64,000 bases of DNA from Nautilus pompilius (lineage: Eukaryota; Mollusca; Cephalopoda; Nautilida; Nautilidae): positions 265,001 through 329,000 of the forward strand of contig JACATO010001431.1 in NCBI GenBank assembly GCA_018389105.1, in the 5' to 3' direction. The notes under the pieces are model-generated. The model had not been told where the DNA came from, searched no databases, and worked only from the letters and a program-made list of their open reading frames with translations. Positions 61,898 through 64,000 of the stretch are shown piece by piece; within the stretch, counting starts at the first letter, position 1; each line of letters starts with the position of its first letter. Made by a program: the position numbers and the translations under genes.

Positions 61898-61906
61898 ACA
61901 CACACA

Positions 61907-61982
<76 letters not shown>

Positions 61983-61992
61983 CACACTCACT
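61898..61992. repeat. (CA)n microsatellite, ~95 bp
   Basis: Longest CA tract of the window, ending in a few CACTCA units. Confidence 0.95.
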
Positions 61993-64000
61993 CAAAACTG
62001 CTAAACGACAAAAGCCAATGTACACATAACGGTATTGGGGTTGTTAACGCTGTCAATTACATGTGTGCACTTTGTCCCTCTGTCCTTCCTCCTCGACGCA
62101 GGGACCAGGCCCTCGCGAGTCTGGTCGCCTGTCGTAGAGTCGAATCACACTGCAGACTTGTACTTTATAAGACTGAAGGATAGGTGACCGAACCGGTTGA
62201 CTACGCCCCTTCCTCCAGTAGGCCCTTGTACTAACTATGTAGTATAGTAGTAAACCTGCTGATCCCTAACACATTTTTTTTTACAGCAGTCTAACATAGG
62301 AAACCTGTAGAGAGAAATCAAAGTCAACTGGAGACAGGTCTCGCTTCAGTGAGAGCAGAAACTGGGAAAGATGCTACTTCTAAGAGGACCCGGTGTATGC
62401 AGAGACGCAAAAGAACTTCAAACTTACTTGTTCATCTACATCAATGGGAACAGGGACAGTCAGGAAATGCCCCCTCCAAACCCCTTACCAAAGGAAAGGA
62501 AACGAAACGGAGCTTCTGACAGGTTGGCTGACAGGTGACGAGCCCTTTGTCGACTCAGCCACCGGGCCGCTGAACATTCTTTCACTGCAGCTAAGTCGGT
62601 GTCGAGGTTCAGAAGGTTATGCTTTCACCGGAGAAACCGGGGATGAAGTTATTACAGATATATTAAGCTTTCGAGATATCCCTGTCTCCACGAGGACATT
62701 CGGCCAGTAGCCGTACAGAAACCATACCGGAACGTTTTGTTCACTTTCCATTGTTTGCTCAATGCACACCTAAGTCACGCAGAGGAGAAGCATTCATCAA
62801 GCCGTCACCTGCCCACAGGTAGAGATAAAGAAAAGAAATAAAACAAGTAAAAACAGGCTAAGAAAACCAATAAATATTAATTTAATAATTTCCTATTGCT
62901 TCGCGAAGTACGCTTCGGCATTTCTCCAAGATGCAGATCTGGATATCTCAAAGAAGCACATTACAGACGAATAGGAATCCGAAACCATATCGGAGTTCCA
63001 GAGTGTGAGACTCGTCAAAGAACCTGTTGTGGACGAACATTTCGTCGTCATGAGTGACATGGTGAGCCAAAAGACAATCTGTAAGGATCATCTTCGTGAA
63101 AACGAACGCAACAGACAGTAAATGTCTTTTAATTTTTTAAAATGTCAGTCATTAAAGTAACGATGACATCTCACCCGGTGGATTTAATTTGTTAGATTTC
63201 GGATGACGGACTCCAAGAAACGTTTTACATTTCTGCTCGCGTCTGAAGCTATTTGGAATCATACTATGACATTTCTCTTAGATGAACAAACAATTATTTC
63301 ATTGCATACAATGGTCCCCTTTAAAGTCTCTATTCGCGTTATGACGGTCGTATCCTATGAAAGATTAGCTCATTGATCAAGCAGTGGAGTTTTAGTTCTG
63401 AAATCTATTAAAATACAATTAAAATTAGTTTTAATAGGTGACAACAAAGGAATCAGTCGAATGGCATTCCTGGGCCTGTCGCGTCTATCACTCGAAAACC
63501 AATTAACCAAAAATAAGCCCTTTTTAGTTCTGACAATATTTTGTGCTTCAGTTATGTGTAACCAGGTGATATTATATTAATTGGCAACACCTTTATTCAA
63601 AAGTATTCCTACTGGTTATCTTTTGCATAGTTAAACGTTAATTATCTACGGGAAAAGGCGCACTGTCCATGATAAAGTACTGAGGAAAGAGTCGGATTTG
63701 TTGATGGGAGACACGTGGAGCCAGCATCGGGGAAGCTATTTCTATTACAATACCAAGTGAGCGCTCATCGCCTGTTTGTTTGTTTTTTAGGAGAGTAAAT
63801 ATACAAATATATGCATATTTAGAAATCTGAATGAAGACCATAACATTGGTAATACGATCCAATCATTCACAGGTATATCGCGGTTATATACCTGCTTCTA
63901 AGACAATTAAATACCACGCCGAAGGAAATGATTTGGAGATGCAACCCTGACGTCAGAGTTGAGGGATAAACCAGCTTACTGGGATACCGTGCACAGCGGT
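61993..64000. other. no gene recognised
   Basis: Unique sequence with a 105-codon plus frame at 62.39-62.71 kb of no recognisable family. Confidence 0.45.

Overview
The window is eukaryotic and looks like an invertebrate animal, most likely a lophotrochozoan such as a mollusc, annelid or brachiopod. The evidence is spliced exons with GT/AG borders, very long introns, decayed Tc1-like and LINE fragments, tRNA-like SINE heads, many microsatellites and minisatellites, and CpG that is not visibly depleted. I cannot name the species.

The one gene I recognise is an orthologue of NOL4/NOL4L (nucleolar protein 4 family) on the minus strand. It runs right to left across at least 4.1-33.4 kb and possibly from 47.3 kb. 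Three exons carry family signatures (26586-26726, 13444-13647, 4520-4636). Two more (27764-27970, 33283-33410) fit by strand, phase and borders. Exon 4133-4288 is probable. Exons 35626-35811 and 47262-47340 form a tentative 5' extension whose phases also agree. The conserved NOL4 C-terminus was not found and may lie beyond the left edge; the N-terminal domain of long NOL4 isoforms was not found either.

The rest is mostly intronic repeat. From left to right: a ~0.47 kb array holding 13 perfect TGACGTCA sites (1.44-1.92 kb); a 17-copy ~35 bp minisatellite that also carries TGACGTC (3.17-3.77 kb); a ~5 kb array of diverged ~56 bp satellite monomers (7.93-12.88 kb), with a younger 105 bp higher-order block and a 233 bp insertion flanked by a perfect 11 bp target duplication; an ATT tract at 14.1 kb; three long polypyrimidine/polypurine blocks at 22.4, 23.8 and 25.7 kb in the 12.9 kb intron; CA tracts; two Tc1-like transposase relics (31.7 and 58.6 kb); two copies of one LINE 3' end (34.4 and 61.2 kb); and several tRNA-like SINE heads (31.2, 36.2, 42.0, 43.9 kb).

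Right of about 47.3 kb I found no convincing gene. That part is AT-rich sequence with scattered transposon remains. Most longer open frames in the window are products of simple repeats or chance. All family calls were made by eye, without alignment or database search.
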